A stretch of DNA of 64,000 nucleotides from Pollutimonas subterranea (GTDB taxonomy: Bacteria > Pseudomonadota > Gammaproteobacteria > Burkholderiales > Burkholderiaceae_B). Both the position numbers and the translations under genes were made by a program. The stretch is from NCBI RefSeq assembly GCF_002849655.1, contig NZ_PDNW01000001.1, forward strand, positions 186,001 to 250,000, written 5' to 3'. Below are positions 63,418 through 64,000 of the stretch, one piece after another; position 1 is the first letter of the stretch, and the number at the start of each line of letters is the position of its first letter. The notes under the pieces were generated by a model. The model had not been told where the DNA came from. It ran no database searches and was given only the letters and a program-made list of their open reading frames with translations.

Positions 63418-64000
63418 ATGAATTCACCAAATCTATATTTATTGATTGCGCTGGCCCCCCTGGCGGGAGCCATATTGGCCGGGCTTTTCGGCACGGGCTT
63501 TTTGGGCCGCTTCGTCAGCCGCCGGGGTTCCCACCTTATTACCATCCTGGGTGTGCTGATCTCCTTCATTGGCTCCGTCATCGTCCTGTTGCAGGTTCTG
63601 GACGGACATACCTTTGATGGCGCGCTTTATACCTGGACGGTCATCGGAACCACCAAGCTTGAGCTTGGTTTTCTCATTGATTCCTTGTCGGCGCTGATGA
63701 TGGTGGTCGTCACCTCGGTATCGTTGATGGTGCATATCTACACCATAGGCTACATGGCCGACGATCCTGGCTACCAGCGTTTCTTTTCCTATATTTCACT
63801 GTTCACTTTTTCCATGTTGATGCTGGTCATGTCCAACAACATGGTCCAGTTGTTCTTCGGCTGGGAAGCAGTGGGCCTGGTTTCCTATCTGTTGATCGGC
63901 TTCTGGTACACACGTCCGACAGCCATTTTCGCCAACATGAAGGCCTTCCTGATGAACCGCGTGGGCGACTTCGGGTTCGTGCTGGGCATTGCGCTGTTGT
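63418..64000 (+). CDS. nuoL: NADH-quinone oxidoreductase subunit L, N-terminal part (3' end outside window)
   Basis: The first 194 codons of this antiporter-like subunit are visible from the ATG at 63418, and the frame is open to the window end. Helices 1-5 and the motifs FLIDSLSALMMVVVTSVS, FFGWEAVGLVSYLLIGFW (with the key Glu) and NRVGDFGFVLGI are present. It pumps protons at the far end of the membrane arm. Confidence 0.96.
   Translation, partial: MNSPNLYLLIALAPLAGAILAGLFGTGFLGRFVSRRGSHLITILGVLISFIGSVIVLLQVLDGHTFDGALYTWTVIGTTKLELGFLIDSLSALMMVVVTSVSLMVHIYTIGYMADDPGYQRFFSYISLFTFSMLMLVMSNNMVQLFFGWEAVGLVSYLLIGFWYTRPTAIFANMKAFLMNRVGDFGFVLGIALL

Overview
The window looks like a chromosomal segment of a Gram-negative betaproteobacterium, most likely family Alcaligenaceae (Bordetella/Pusillimonas-like). 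The reasons are the ilvI-ilvH-ilvC-psd-pssA order, the rpsO-pnp and tpiA-secG-tRNA-Leu strings, a full nuo operon with betaproteobacterial-type subunits, a Bordetella-type porin and Liv-type ABC transport genes. This placement comes from gene order and protein character only; no database was searched.

Layout. (1) 1-9,013: a catabolic unit of acyl-CoA dehydrogenase (cut by the window edge), phosphotransferase-fold kinase, DUF6285 protein and acyl-CoA synthetase, then a five-gene Liv-type uptake system and a TetR regulator. The set recalls the levulinate/4-hydroxyacid (lva) pathway. (2) 9,361-21,383: housekeeping genes: ilvI-ilvH-ilvC, psd-pssA, a lipoprotein, rpsO, pnp, two tRNAs, a DUF1330 protein, a quinone oxidoreductase, tpiA, secG and tRNA-Leu(GAG). 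(3) 21,450-53,600: about 32 kb of accessory genes lying between tRNA-Leu and nuoA, which are usually close neighbours in betaproteobacteria. (4) 53,836-64,000: nuoA to nuoL, with nuoL cut by the window end.

The accessory block holds a Phd/PIN toxin-antitoxin pair; pqqABCDE with an attenuator hairpin after pqqA; a proline-iminopeptidase-like hydrolase; cytochrome b561; a YVTN beta-propeller protein; a sigma-54 activator; an ATP-grasp enzyme; a lanthanide-type methanol dehydrogenase operon (xoxF, cytochrome c, xoxJ); a quinoprotein relay set (SoxYZ-like carrier, two MBL-fold proteins, a DUF3280-like protein and a small four-cysteine protein); the glutathione-linked formaldehyde pathway (gfa, adhC, fghA); ku-ligD; a four-gene imelysin iron operon behind a Fur-box-like site; and a porin.

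How it fits together: PQQ is made locally and loaded into the periplasmic XoxF enzyme. XoxF would oxidise methanol or another alcohol and pass electrons to the cytochrome. The relay proteins probably handle the product or the cofactor, and cytosolic formaldehyde would be removed as a glutathione adduct to formate. Two oppositely directed sigma-54 promoter matches sit between xoxF and the relay genes, and a sigma-54 activator gene lies at the end of the xox gene run, which suggests one dedicated regulatory circuit. The relay set, in which one MBL-fold protein keeps its metal ligands and the other has lost most of them, is the least understood system here.
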